NCBI RefSeq assembly: GCF_002127265.1
Contig: NZ_NFUU01000001.1
Location: 2,426,040-2,490,039 of the forward strand
Length of the DNA: 64,000 nt
Reading direction: 5' to 3'
Origin: Hydrogenophaga sp. IBVHS1
GTDB lineage: Bacteria; Pseudomonadota; Gammaproteobacteria; Burkholderiales; Burkholderiaceae_C
Shown: positions 30,019 to 38,888 of the stretch, in pieces
Numbering within the stretch: position 1 is the first letter of the stretch
Layout of the letters: each line of letters begins with the position of its first letter
Notes under the pieces: generated by a model
What the model was told of the DNA's origin: nothing
What the model saw: the letters and a program-made list of their open reading frames with translations, nothing else
The model's database searches: none
Program-made: the position numbers and the translations under genes

Positions 30019-32615
30019 AGTCCACCCCACGGCAACAGGCGCGGCAGCACCAGGCCGACGGCGCCTTCGATCGCGGCAAACATGAAAAGAATGCGCAGCG
30101 CCTCCAGGGTCTTGTTGGCTGGGGCTGGCGCCAGGCCGCGCATCCAGCGCGCGAGGTAGTAGAAAGCCGCCAGCACCACCGCCATCACGACGCTGCCGTG
30201 CCAGGCCAACATGGCATAGATCGCCGCGCCCTGCCCGCTGGCATCGCCACGCAGCCCGGCGTTCCACCAGTCGAGGCCATCCAACACCAGCGCAGCCACC
30301 AGGCACACCATGCTCAGCGTCATCGCCACGGCGCTGATCCCGCTGCCGCGCTGGTACCTCGCCATTAACGGCCGGGCCGCCCAGGCCAGCCCGGCCGATG
30401 CACCGAGCAGCAGCAGGCCTGGCAACAGCGTGCCGCGCGGCGCGGCCACCTTCCACCAGTCGGGATGCGACCCAAACAGGTAGAGGTACGCAAACAGCGC
30501 CATGAGGTAGATCATCCCCAGCACCACGACCAGCAGCACCGCGGCCCACCAGCCGTGCGATTGCGGGCCGGTCACATAGGTCGGCAGCATGATGCCGCCG
30601 CCCGCATCCACCTGCTTCTGCGGAATGTGCCGGTCGTTGCTCCAGACCCAACGCATGATGCAGACCACGGCCAGCACGCCACAGACCGCGCTGAGTGTCA
30701 GGGCCTTCACCGTCAGCAGCAGGAAACAACCCGCGGTGAAGAGAGCCGCCAGCAGCGGCCACCAGGAAGGCCCCGGCATGATCTGCACGTATTGCGGCTC
30801 CGCGCGCGAGCTGCTCGTGATCAGCGTCTCGCGCTCGCCGGTGGCGGTGCCTGGCAGGAAGTAGCGCCCGGCCTCCACATCCTGGCGCAGCTTTGCGTCG
30901 GCCCACAAGGGCTCGAGGGAACTGACGACCGGGATCGAACGCACCGCGTAGTTGCCGGTGGACAGCCACTCCAGCGTGCCGCCGTTGTAGACGTTGCGGG
31001 CATTGCCGTCGTCATTGCCCTTGCGGCTGAAGCAGCGAATGGCGTCGATCAGAAACAGCAGCACCCCGGCCGCCATGATGAAGGCGCCAATGGTCGAGAT
31101 GAGGTTGGGCACGTCGAACGATCGGCCTGGCAGGTAGGTGTCCACACGCCGGGGCATGCCCATCAGCCCGGTGAGGTGCATCGGCAGAAAGCACACGTGC
31201 ACGCCGACGAAGCTGAGCCAGAACACCCAGCGCCCCCAGCGCTCGGAAAACTGGCGGCCGTTGAGCATCGGCATCCAGTAGTAGAAACCGGCGAACAGCG
31301 GAAACACCATGCTGCCGATCAGCACGTAATGAAAGTGCGCGACGACGAAGTAGGTGTCATGGGCCTGGCCGTCGAAGGCGACCATGCCGACCATCACGCC
31401 GGTGAGCCCACCCATGACGAAGATGAGGATGCCGCCGACGAGAAAAAGCGAAGGCACGTTGCGCTGCACCTTGCCCGAGGCGAGCGTGGCGATCCACGCG
31501 AACACCTGCGCCCCCGCTGGAATGGCCACCGCCATCGACGCGGCCGAGAAGTAGCCGGCCGACAACCCGGGCAGGCCCACCGTGAACATGTGGTGAGCCC
31601 ACACCCCGAAGCTGATGAAACCGGTGGCGATCAAGGCCAGCACCACGATCTCGTGGCCCACCAGCGGCTTCTGCGCCACCGTGACGATCATGGCCGACAC
31701 CATGGCCGAGGCCGGGATGAAGATGATGTAGACGTCGGGGTGGCCGAAGAACCAGAACAGGTGCTGGTAGAGCAGCGGGTCGCCACCGCGCGTGGCGTCG
31801 AACAGCGGCCAGTTGAAGGCGCGCTCGAGTTCGAGCAGGAAGGTCACCATGATCATGGCCGGGAAGGCCAGGATGATCATCACGCCGAAGATCAACACCG
31901 CCCAGGCGTAGACCGGCATTTTCGGCAGCGTCATGCCGGGAGCACGCGTGCGCAGCACACCCACGATGAGCTCGATGGCGCCGGCGATCGCGCTGATCTC
32001 GATGAAGCCGATGCCCAGCAGCCAGAAGTCGGCGTTGATGCCCTTGGAGTAGACCCCGTCGCTCAACGGCGGGTACATGAACCACCCGCCGTTTGGCGCC
32101 AGGCTGAAGAAGATCGAGCAGAAGAAGACGACACCGCCGATGAGGTAGGCCCAGTACGAGTACGCCGAGAGCCGAGGGAACGGCAGGTCGCGCGCGGCAA
32201 TCATCTGCGGCAGCAGCATCACGGCGATGGCCTCGACGGCGGGCACGGCGAACAGGAACATCATCACCGAGCCGTGCATGGTGAACAGCTGGTTGTAGGT
32301 CTCCTGCGGCACGAAGTCCGCGAGCGGCGCGGCCAGCTGCACACGCATCACCAGCGACAGCACACCGGCGGCGACAAAGAAGCCGAAGGCCGTGACGATG
32401 AACAGGAACCCGATGAAGTTGTTGTTGACGGCGCTGAACGCTCGCCAACCTGTGGGTGTTTCCCAGACCTTCTTCAGGGCCTCGAGTTCGCCCTTCGGTC
32501 TTCTTCCCTTCGTCGGAAAACGTTCGTAGAGTTTCGCGTCGAAGCCGGTCTCCGACGGTGCGGTCGCTGCGTCGGCCACGGCACCCGCCACCCCTGGCGC
32601 AACGCGGTCCGTCAC
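30015..32615 (-). CDS. ctaDE: Cytochrome c oxidase, fused subunits I and III
   Basis: An 866-aa membrane protein. Residues about 40-550 are subunit I of a heme-copper oxidase, with heme and copper ligand motifs (TMHGSVMMF, HHMFTVG, HFHYVLIG). The tyrosine-histidine motif is HPDVY (H292 to Y296), where most A1-type oxidases have HPEVY. From about residue 620 the protein continues as a subunit III-like helical domain. Oxygen reduction is coupled to proton translocation. The GTG at 32615 overlaps the coxB stop; a longer upstream frame is a shadow of coxB. Confidence 0.92.
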   Translation of the reverse strand: MTDRVAPGVAGAVADAATAPSETGFDAKLYERFPTKGRRPKGELEALKKVWETPTGWRAFSAVNNNFIGFLFIVTAFGFFVAAGVLSLVMRVQLAAPLADFVPQETYNQLFTMHGSVMMFLFAVPAVEAIAVMLLPQMIAARDLPFPRLSAYSYWAYLIGGVVFFCSIFFSLAPNGGWFMYPPLSDGVYSKGINADFWLLGIGFIEISAIAGAIELIVGVLRTRAPGMTLPKMPVYAWAVLIFGVMIILAFPAMIMVTFLLELERAFNWPLFDATRGGDPLLYQHLFWFFGHPDVYIIFIPASAMVSAMIVTVAQKPLVGHEIVVLALIATGFISFGVWAHHMFTVGLPGLSAGYFSAASMAVAIPAGAQVFAWIATLASGKVQRNVPSLFLVGGILIFVMGGLTGVMVGMVAFDGQAHDTYFVVAHFHYVLIGSMVFPLFAGFYYWMPMLNGRQFSERWGRWVFWLSFVGVHVCFLPMHLTGLMGMPRRVDTYLPGRSFDVPNLISTIGAFIMAAGVLLFLIDAIRCFSRKGNDDGNARNVYNGGTLEWLSTGNYAVRSIPVVSSLEPLWADAKLRQDVEAGRYFLPGTATGERETLITSSSRAEPQYVQIMPGPSWWPLLAALFTAGCFLLLTVKALTLSAVCGVLAVVCIMRWVWSNDRHIPQKQVDAGGGIMLPTYVTGPQSHGWWAAVLLVVVLGMIYLMALFAYLYLFGSHPDWWKVAAPRGTLLPGLLLLGASAGLAWAARPLMARYQRGSGISAVAMTLSMVCLVAALVLDGLDWWNAGLRGDASGQGAAIYAMLAWHGSVVMAVVLAAFYYLARWMRGLAPAPANKTLEALRILFMFAAIEGAVGLVLPRLLPWGGL

Positions 32616-33628
32616 TTCAACGACTCCATGTACGCGGCCAGGGCGTTGAGCTCGGCGGCCTCCAGCGAGCGGTAGGCGGGCATGCGGTTGTTGGGCTTGA
32701 TCGACTGGCTGTCGCCGATCCATCCGATCAGCGTGCCACGGGTGTTGGGCAGGATGCCCGCGCCGAGCGACTGCCGCGAACCGATGTGCGTGAGGTCGGG
32801 GCCCGACAGCCCTTGCGCGGGCGTGCCGGCGATGCGGTGGCAGGCCGCGCAGCCGGCATCGCCGAAGAGTTTTCTGCCGCGCGCTATTTCGTCGTTGGCG
32901 GGTGACGCAAGCGCAACCGCCGCCGGGGCCGCGGCAGGCTGCGGCCGCTGACGCGCAAGCCGCGCTTCGTTCCAGCGCTGCCAGTCGGCGGGCTCATGCG
33001 CCACCACCATGAAGCCCATCAGAGAATGCGCCCCACCGCAGAATTCGGCACACTGCCCGCCGTACACGCCGGCCTTGTCGGCCTGCAGCTTGAGCCGGTT
33101 GGTGCGGCCGGGAATCATGTCCATCTTGCCGCCCAGCTTGGGCACCCAGAAGCTGTGGATCACGTCTTCCGACACCATGTCGACCACCACCGGGCGGCCC
33201 ACCGGAATGTGCAGTTCGTTGGCATCGGCATGCATCTCCTTGCCCGCTGCATCCAGGTAGGAAACGCGCCACCAGTAGATGTTGCCGGACACACGCATGC
33301 GCAGCTCGTCGCCCTTGATGGTGGTCATGCCGGCGACCAGTGTGAGACCCCCGACCAGCAACAGGAAGAGCACGCCAGCCGGGACGATCAGCCCGAACCA
33401 TTTGACGACGCCCACGCCACCGAGCCGGGCGCGCAGTTCGTCGCTGCCGTACAGCGCCACCCACATGGCCACGCACACCAGCACGAAGATCAGCATGACG
33501 AGTGCGATGAGCACCCAGGCGAGCGAGGTGACCGAGTTCGAGAACGGGCCATGCGGATCGAGCACGGGTGGAGGCCAGCCGCTGAGGGCTTCAGCGAGAT
33601 TGGAGCGTGAGGAGGTAGGCTGTGACAT
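32612..33628 (-). CDS. coxB: Cytochrome c oxidase subunit II with fused cytochrome c domain (caa3 type)
   Basis: A 338-aa protein with two N-terminal membrane helices (about 36-58 and 77-99), the cupredoxin domain with the CuA ligands H158, C193, E195, C197, H201 and M204, and a C-terminal class I cytochrome c domain with the heme site C260-A-A-C-H264. This arrangement defines a caa3-type oxidase in which electrons enter through the fused cytochrome. It begins inside the end of the upstream cytochrome c gene, with a 38-base overlap, and its stop overlaps the subunit I/III start. Confidence 0.95.
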   Translation of the reverse strand: MSQPTSSRSNLAEALSGWPPPVLDPHGPFSNSVTSLAWVLIALVMLIFVLVCVAMWVALYGSDELRARLGGVGVVKWFGLIVPAGVLFLLLVGGLTLVAGMTTIKGDELRMRVSGNIYWWRVSYLDAAGKEMHADANELHIPVGRPVVVDMVSEDVIHSFWVPKLGGKMDMIPGRTNRLKLQADKAGVYGGQCAEFCGGAHSLMGFMVVAHEPADWQRWNEARLARQRPQPAAAPAAVALASPANDEIARGRKLFGDAGCAACHRIAGTPAQGLSGPDLTHIGSRQSLGAGILPNTRGTLIGWIGDSQSIKPNNRMPAYRSLEAAELNALAAYMESLK

Positions 33629-33989
33629 CGCGGGCTTCCTGGTCCGTCATGGGGATGGCCGGCATGGCCGTCCCGGGCTTGAGCCCGGGGGCGTTTCTGA
33701 CAAACTGCATCAACACGCCGGGCTGGTTCGGCAACTGCCCGGCGATCAGGCCCTGCCGGGCAAAGTCTTGCAGCGAAGGCCCGAGCCCGCCGCGCGGCCA
33801 CTTCACGTCGGGAAAGGTGTGGCAGGCCACGCAGCCCTTCTCGGTGACGAGCCGCAGACCGACTTCGACGCTGGCGTCGCCCAGCGTGGGCGTGCGGTCC
33901 GGCGGGCCATCGCAGCCCATCAGGCTGAAGCAGGCCAGCACCAGCCAGAGGCCGGTGTTGCCCCTGGGTGAACTTGGGGTGCGCGGCAT
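33591..33989 (-). CDS. c-type cytochrome lipoprotein
   Basis: A 132-aa single-heme cytochrome. An N-terminal hydrophobic segment ends in a lipobox (L-M-G-C, C26), and the heme site is C53-V-A-C-H57. The C-terminal MPAIPMTDQEARDVTAYLL contains the axial methionine region. It probably shuttles electrons to the caa3 oxidase encoded next. Two ATG codons are possible, 34010 and 33989; I chose the shorter because the longer one would share its first bases with the start of the divergent cytochrome gene. Its end overlaps coxB by 38 bases. Confidence 0.85.
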   Translation of the reverse strand: MPRTPSSPRGNTGLWLVLACFSLMGCDGPPDRTPTLGDASVEVGLRLVTEKGCVACHTFPDVKWPRGGLGPSLQDFARQGLIAGQLPNQPGVLMQFVRNAPGLKPGTAMPAIPMTDQEARDVTAYLLTLQSR

Positions 33990-34008
33990 GCGCGATGATC
34001 TAGTTTCC

Positions 34009-34695
34009 ATGCGCAAACTCCCTTCGCCCCACACACCCCGGCGCGCGAACTTCGGCGGCCTGTGGCTGACCGTGTGCGCCCTCTTCCTGACGACGGCATG
34101 CACTGATCGCATGGCCCCCAGCGACGACCGCTTTGGCCGCAGCGGCGAGCTCATTGCCATGAGTGGCGGCGAAGGTGGCGCGCGCTACGCCTGCGCCACC
34201 TGCCACGGCGTGCGCGGCGAGGGCAACGGGTTCGACGCGCCGCGCCTGGCCGGCCTGCCGGCGGGCTACCTGCAAAAGCAGATGCAGGACTACGCCACGG
34301 GCTTGCGGCCGCACGAGGTGATGCGCGACGTGGCGCGCTTTCTCGACAGCAACGAACGCGTGCGCGTGGCCAACCACTACGCCGCCCTGCCGCCGCAGGC
34401 TTTGATGCTCGCCACCGAGCAAGCCATCAGCGCGGCCACGCCGGCGCTGTACGCCGCCAGATGCCAGCAGTGCCACGGCGTGGAAGGCATGGGCACCGCC
34501 AGCGGGCCGCCGCTGAACGCGCAGCCAGCCCTCTACCTCGCCCAGCAATTGCAGGACTGGCAGGTGTCGAAGCGGCGCACCGATGGCAATCATGAGATGG
34601 TGAAGGTGGCGCAGGAACTGAGTGGTGGGGAGATCACCCAGCTGAGCCTTTATCTGGCGGGGATCCCACCACGCCCGGTTCTTCCGGACCGTTGA
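34009..34695 (+). CDS. Diheme class I cytochrome c lipoprotein
   Basis: A 228-aa protein with a signal and lipobox (L-T-T-A-C, C31) and two class I heme sites: C62-A-T-C-H66 and C152-Q-Q-C-H156. The two-domain form resembles the cytochrome c4 family, which donates electrons to terminal oxidases. It is the only plus-strand gene inside an otherwise minus-strand oxidase locus. It starts divergently from the lipoprotein cytochrome and overlaps the 3' end of the convergent cytochrome b gene by 62 bases. Confidence 0.9.
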   Translation: MRKLPSPHTPRRANFGGLWLTVCALFLTTACTDRMAPSDDRFGRSGELIAMSGGEGGARYACATCHGVRGEGNGFDAPRLAGLPAGYLQKQMQDYATGLRPHEVMRDVARFLDSNERVRVANHYAALPPQALMLATEQAISAATPALYAARCQQCHGVEGMGTASGPPLNAQPALYLAQQLQDWQVSKRRTDGNHEMVKVAQELSGGEITQLSLYLAGIPPRPVLPDR

Positions 34696-35281
34696 GGTCG
34701 AGCATCGAAGGCAACACGCGGTCTCGCTTGATCACGTAGTGCAGCACGGCGGCCCCGGCATGGCCTGGAATGATGAGCATCGTGATCCACACAATGTAGA
34801 AGTGGACCGTGGCGGCCCACTGCATCAGGCGCCACTGCAGGCCTTCGGACAACTGGTCGAATGGCAGGTTGGGAAACGGGATCACACCGGCAATCGACAG
34901 CGGCAGATCGCTCGGCAAGGTGGACCACATCACCCAGCCGCTGATGGGCAAGGCGAAGAAACTGAAATAGAACCAGTTTTGCAGCAGGCGGCTGGCCTTG
35001 CCCGCCAACGACGACTCATCGACGTTCGCGGGTCCGGTGATCTGGCTGTGCCACAAAAAGCGCAGCGTGCCCAGCAGCATGATGGTGAGCCCGATCTGCG
35101 TGTGGGTCTGGTAGCCGACGTACTTGTCGCCACCCACCGGTTGCCATCCCAGATACCACCCATGCGCCAGCTGGAAAATCATCAGCGCCGCCATCACCCA
35201 ATGAAAAGTGACGCCAATCGGCGAGTACAGGCCGCGCCGGTGGTAACCCTCGGCCCACTCGATGGCGGCAATCAGGTTCAT
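34634..35281 (-). CDS. Cytochrome b561-like membrane protein (cytochrome b/b6 domain)
   Basis: The 215-aa protein has four predicted helices with conserved histidines placed as heme b ligands: in PIGVTFHWVM, FQLAHGW, THTQIGL and VHFYIVW. It fits the di-heme cytochrome b561 family, which moves electrons between quinol and a periplasmic carrier. It is part of the oxidase locus, with its ATG overlapping the stop of the CtaG-like gene (ATGA), so the two are coupled. Its 3' end overlaps the diheme cytochrome c gene on the other strand. Confidence 0.85.
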   Translation of the reverse strand: MNLIAAIEWAEGYHRRGLYSPIGVTFHWVMAALMIFQLAHGWYLGWQPVGGDKYVGYQTHTQIGLTIMLLGTLRFLWHSQITGPANVDESSLAGKASRLLQNWFYFSFFALPISGWVMWSTLPSDLPLSIAGVIPFPNLPFDQLSEGLQWRLMQWAATVHFYIVWITMLIIPGHAGAAVLHYVIKRDRVLPSMLDLNGPEEPGVVGSPPDKGSAG

Positions 35282-36045
35282 GCCGGGTCGGCGCGCAAGG
35301 CGGCGCGCGCGCGCTCGGCATCGAGCCAGCGCCAGCCGATCCACATGGCCACCGCCAGGTAGGCGATGCTGCCCGGAGCCCACATGATGATGCCGGCGAG
35401 TTGCTGGTCTTCCAGCGGCGCCATGCCCCAGCTGATGGCGGACGCGAAGTGCGGCGGATACAGCGGCCGTCCGGCGAACGTGATCAAAGCGCCCAGCAGG
35501 CCCATCAACACGGTGGTGACCAGAATCGCGCCCATCGCCGCCGCCGGGCCGCTCCTGCGAACCGCGATCCAGAAAACCATGGCGCTGGCCAGCAGCGTGA
35601 ACTGCATCAGCCAGTAGATCGAGTCCGACGACAGCGCGGCCGCGTAGGGCGCCGGCGCGTGCCAGACCCAGAACACCACTGCGGCGATGGCCGTGCAGCT
35701 CCACAGCCGTGCCGGCAACCGTTTGAGCCAGGGTTCCAGCCCGAACGCCAGCATCGGCGCCACCGCCAGCACGAGCGCGATGTGGTGCACCACCCGCACC
35801 GTGAAGAAAGCCGAACTCAGCGCGCACAGCGGTGAGACAAAGAGCACGAACGCCAGCACCCACGCGCCACGCAGGCTCTGGCGCCGCTGAGGCGTGAGAT
35901 CGGCACTCAATGGCGCGCGCCAGAGTGCCAGCGCCAGCAGCAGCAACACAGCGCCGAGCACCGGATCAAGATTCCAGCGGCTCAGCCAGACCTCGGGTCC
36001 TGGCGCTGCGCCGCAGTAAGGGATCCACCTTGTTGCATCGTCCAC
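35278..36045 (-). CDS. ctaG: Cytochrome c oxidase assembly factor, CtaG (caa3_CtaG) family
   Basis: A 255-aa protein with about seven predicted membrane helices and the family features FFTVRVVHHIALV, FWVWHAPAPYAAAL and a C-terminal QLAGIIMWAPGSIAYL with conserved histidines and methionine that may bind copper. Bacillus-type CtaG is needed for caa3 oxidase assembly. It heads the minus-strand cluster and overlaps the cytochrome b gene by four bases. It is unrelated to the CtaG/Cox11 family despite the shared name. Confidence 0.87.
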   Translation of the reverse strand: MDDATRWIPYCGAAPGPEVWLSRWNLDPVLGAVLLLLALALWRAPLSADLTPQRRQSLRGAWVLAFVLFVSPLCALSSAFFTVRVVHHIALVLAVAPMLAFGLEPWLKRLPARLWSCTAIAAVVFWVWHAPAPYAAALSSDSIYWLMQFTLLASAMVFWIAVRRSGPAAAMGAILVTTVLMGLLGALITFAGRPLYPPHFASAISWGMAPLEDQQLAGIIMWAPGSIAYLAVAMWIGWRWLDAERARAALRADPA

Positions 36046-36242
36046 CGTGGGTCCTCCCGTTCAGCGTCGGCGTAGTTTAAAGACGGTTGCTCTATCTCGT
36101 GTATCAAAACATGAAGCAGCCGCGCGCACTGTTCGATAGAGAACAGAAGCCATCAAAACCGCCGTCATGCCCACGTGCCTGGCGACCGGGCACGCCAACT
36201 GCCCCACCCTGGCACCCACCCACACACAAGGAAGGAATCACC

Positions 36243-36710
36243 ATGGCCAAGAGCAGCATTCAGGGCGTGAGCCCAGCACCCGCCGAACCCGCCGGCCGAG
36301 ACACAGCGTCCCTCGGCCCCGGCGACACCTCCGACAGCGGCAGCGACATGATGGGCATCGAGGACAGCGAAGGCGGCGACCCCGGCCTGGCGACCGACGT
36401 GGCGGCCCGCGACGAACTGGGCGGCGCCAGCCTGTTGCCGCCCGACGCCCTGACGTCCACCAGCGATGCCACCGGCACCGGCGAAAGCCGCAGCGCGGGC
36501 GGCGACAGCGGCAAGCAGGACGGCTGGGACATCGGCGTGGATCGCGTGTTCACGCCCGGTGTGGCGGATGCAGACGCAGATGCCGAAGAAGACCCTGACC
36601 TGGCGTTCGTGGACGAAGCCGAGGCCGGCGACCCGCTGGAGGATCAAGCCGACGAGACGGGAGAATCCGGCGAGGCTGATGACGGCGAAGACCGTAAGCC
36701 AGCCACCTAG
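36243..36710 (+). CDS. Acidic, probably disordered protein of unknown function
   Basis: The 155-aa protein is rich in D, E, G, S and A with almost no hydrophobic core, no signal and no predicted helices of the membrane type. A DTSDSGSDMMG segment (about 29-39) and a tail ending in alternating acidic stretches stand out. AAGGAAGGA precedes the ATG at 36243, which supports translation. The extension upstream is unlikely. No known fold was recognised; similar acidic proteins occur in relatives. It may be a chaperone-like, charge-rich or stress protein, but that is a guess. Confidence 0.7.
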   Translation: MAKSSIQGVSPAPAEPAGRDTASLGPGDTSDSGSDMMGIEDSEGGDPGLATDVAARDELGGASLLPPDALTSTSDATGTGESRSAGGDSGKQDGWDIGVDRVFTPGVADADADAEEDPDLAFVDEAEAGDPLEDQADETGESGEADDGEDRKPAT

Positions 36711-37714
36711 GCGTGTTCGCCCAGCGCCTCCTGGTCGCTCTGCGGTCGCGGGTGCAGCACCAGTTCGGTCAGCAGCGGGAAATGGTCCGATCCGATGGAC
36801 GGCAAGCGCCTGATGCTGCGCAGCGTGAAGTGGTTGCTGTGGAAGATGTGGTCCAGCGGCCAGCGCAGGAACCAGTGCCCCGCATGGAACGTGTTGAACA
36901 TCCCGCGTCCGACACGCGGGTCCAGCAAATGGCTCAGCTTGCGAAACTGGCGTGTGGTGCGCGACCACGCCACGTCGTTGAGATCCCCGGTGACCAGCAC
37001 CGGTTCGGTCACGCCAGCCACGCGCCGTGCCACCGTCATCAGTTCGGCGTCACGCGGTCTTGAGCTGTCTTTTTCGGTTGGCGCCGGCGGCTCGGGGTGT
37101 ACGAAGTGCGCCTGCACGACCTGGCCGTTGGTCATGCGGATGCGGGTCCGCATCGACGGAATGTCGTGCTCCAACAGAAATTCCACGTGGCTGTCTTCCA
37201 GCGGCAACCGGGCATACACATGCATGCCGTAACGGTTGTCCAGTGGGCACTGGATGGTGTGGGGGTAGTCGGCCTTCAGGGTGTCCAGTTGCGCTTGCCA
37301 CCGGTGGTCCGATTCCAGCGTTACCAGCACATGCGGGCGGTGCTTCAGAACCAGATCCAGCAGAGCCTGGGTGTTGCGGTTGGACATGAGGACGTTGGAA
37401 ACAAGCACCTGAAGCGTTTCGCCACCGTCTGCCGCCGCAGCGGATTTCACCTCCTGCGGAAACCAGCGGGTGTAAGGGATGATCCACCACGCGTGATACG
37501 CGAGACATCCCGCCGCGGCCACAGGCACCAGCCAGGCCTGCCACCCCCCGCCGAACGCCACGAGCAGATCCACCACCAGCAACGCGGCCGTCATCGCACA
37601 CAGCTGCAGACGCGGAAAGTCCAGCGTGCGCACCCACCAGACCTTGCTGTGCGACAGTGGGATCAGGGTCAACAGCAGGACGACGCCCGTTGCACAGGCG
37701 GTGTAGGGGTTCAT
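36707..37714 (-). CDS. Endonuclease/exonuclease/phosphatase (EEP) family membrane protein
   Basis: A 335-aa protein with three N-terminal helices (about 5-21, 38-54 and 58-78), then an EEP metal-dependent hydrolase domain: LQVLVSNVLMSN, VTLESD for a metal-binding glutamate, VLVTGDLNDVAWS and the final IGSDHFPLL with the catalytic aspartate-histidine. The family cleaves phosphodiester bonds in nucleic acids, phospholipids or inositol phosphates. The membrane-linked form suggests an extracytoplasmic activity on an unknown substrate. It overlaps the end of the acidic protein gene by four bases and precedes pssA on the same strand. Confidence 0.87.
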   Translation of the reverse strand: MNPYTACATGVVLLLTLIPLSHSKVWWVRTLDFPRLQLCAMTAALLVVDLLVAFGGGWQAWLVPVAAAGCLAYHAWWIIPYTRWFPQEVKSAAAADGGETLQVLVSNVLMSNRNTQALLDLVLKHRPHVLVTLESDHRWQAQLDTLKADYPHTIQCPLDNRYGMHVYARLPLEDSHVEFLLEHDIPSMRTRIRMTNGQVVQAHFVHPEPPAPTEKDSSRPRDAELMTVARRVAGVTEPVLVTGDLNDVAWSRTTRQFRKLSHLLDPRVGRGMFNTFHAGHWFLRWPLDHIFHSNHFTLRSIRRLPSIGSDHFPLLTELVLHPRPQSDQEALGEHA

Positions 37715-37724
37715 CCTTCCTGCT

Positions 37725-38357
37725 TCAAAACTTGGGGATGCGCAGGGTCTTGCTGATCATGGCCGTGCCCGACAACGCGAACAGCAGGCTCATGGGATGC
37801 AGCTGCCAGGGCCCGAGTTGCCACACTCCGCCCCACAGTTGCGCACCCAGCGCACCCTGCCAGGCGGCCCATGAAAGCACCGCAGTGAGGACCACGCTGG
37901 TGGGGATCGGCGTGCCTTCAAAGTAAGCCACCTTGCCCGCGTCGGTGGTCAGTTGTTCGGCGGTGACGTTGAAGCGCGCCAACCGGCTGACGCCGCAGCA
38001 GACGAAGTAGCAAAGGATGGCGACGTCCCAACCACCCTGAAGCCCCGCGGCAAAGCCCAGCGCCGCCGGGCCGACCCCAAAGGAGATGACGTCGGCCAGT
38101 GAATCGAGCTCGCGGCCCAGCGGCGAATGCTGGTGGCGCCAGCGCGCCACCTTGCCGTCGAAGACGTCGAAGACGAAGGCCAGCGGCGTCATGGCGGCCG
38201 ACAGCAGAAAGTGCGTGAGCGAGCCGCTGGCCATGTACATCATTGCCAGGAAAACCGACAACACGCCGCAGGCGGCATTGCCCAGTGTGATGAAGTCGGC
38301 CAGATGAAAGCCGCGAATCATCGAGAAGCGGCGTGGCGGGGGATTGGTGGGCGTCAT
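37725..38357 (-). CDS. pssA: CDP-diacylglycerol-serine O-phosphatidyltransferase
   Basis: The 210-aa CDP-alcohol phosphatidyltransferase has the complete signature D67-G-x2-A71-R72-x8-G81-x3-D85-x3-D89 and several helices. It probably makes phosphatidylserine from CDP-diacylglycerol and serine, the precursor of phosphatidylethanolamine; the annotation as serine rather than another alcohol is by similarity to the membrane-type PssA. The ATG at 38357 has a GGAGACTCTGAC site; the longer frame upstream lacks family sequence. The 3' end is 10 bases from the EEP gene. Confidence 0.85.
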   Translation of the reverse strand: MTPTNPPPRRFSMIRGFHLADFITLGNAACGVLSVFLAMMYMASGSLTHFLLSAAMTPLAFVFDVFDGKVARWRHQHSPLGRELDSLADVISFGVGPAALGFAAGLQGGWDVAILCYFVCCGVSRLARFNVTAEQLTTDAGKVAYFEGTPIPTSVVLTAVLSWAAWQGALGAQLWGGVWQLGPWQLHPMSLLFALSGTAMISKTLRIPKF

Positions 38358-38430
38358 GTCAGAGTCTCCGTTGTTGTCCGTGATTAAAACGGACGAGGCT
38401 CCGTACTTCGCCGGCTTTGACCGATCCGCT

Positions 38431-38847
38431 TCAGGAGCGGGAAATATCAACCAGTGCGTCAGCCGCAGGTTCAATGTCGTCGGCTTCCACGGCAAAGTCA
38501 CCCAGCGAAACGATGCCTACCAGTCTCTTGTCTCGATCCACCACTGGAAGACGCCGGATCTGGTTCTCACTCATGATGCTTGCGCCCCTGGCTACGGTGT
38601 CGTTCTCATACGCCCAGGCAATGCCTTCGGACATGACATCGCGAACTTTGGTGTCGCAGTCCTTGCCTTCGGCCACGGCACGAATGACGATGTCGCGATC
38701 CGAGACCGCGCCAATCATGCGATCGTTCTCGCCCACCGGCATCATGCCGAAACCTTGATCCAGCATCAGCTTCGCGGCCTCTCTGATGGACGTGTCGGGG
38801 CTGATGACCTTTACATCGCGGCTCATCACTTCTTTCAATAGCTGCAT
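38431..38847 (-). CDS. CBS-domain protein
   Basis: A 138-aa protein of two CBS modules: residues about 5-62 (VMSRDVKVISPDTSIREAAKLML, MPVGENDRMIGAVSDRDIVIRAV) and about 70-128 (VRDVMSEG, IRRLPVVDRDKRLVGIVSLGD). Such pairs bind adenine nucleotides and act as energy sensors. No partner domain is fused. An AGGAGAGAACC site precedes the ATG at 38847, and the longer upstream frame belongs to the neighbour's shadow. Confidence 0.9.
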   Translation of the reverse strand: MQLLKEVMSRDVKVISPDTSIREAAKLMLDQGFGMMPVGENDRMIGAVSDRDIVIRAVAEGKDCDTKVRDVMSEGIAWAYENDTVARGASIMSENQIRRLPVVDRDKRLVGIVSLGDFAVEADDIEPAADALVDISRS

Positions 38848-38888
38848 GGTTCTCTCCTGGACGATGATGAAAATGTGCTGCAAGCCGC

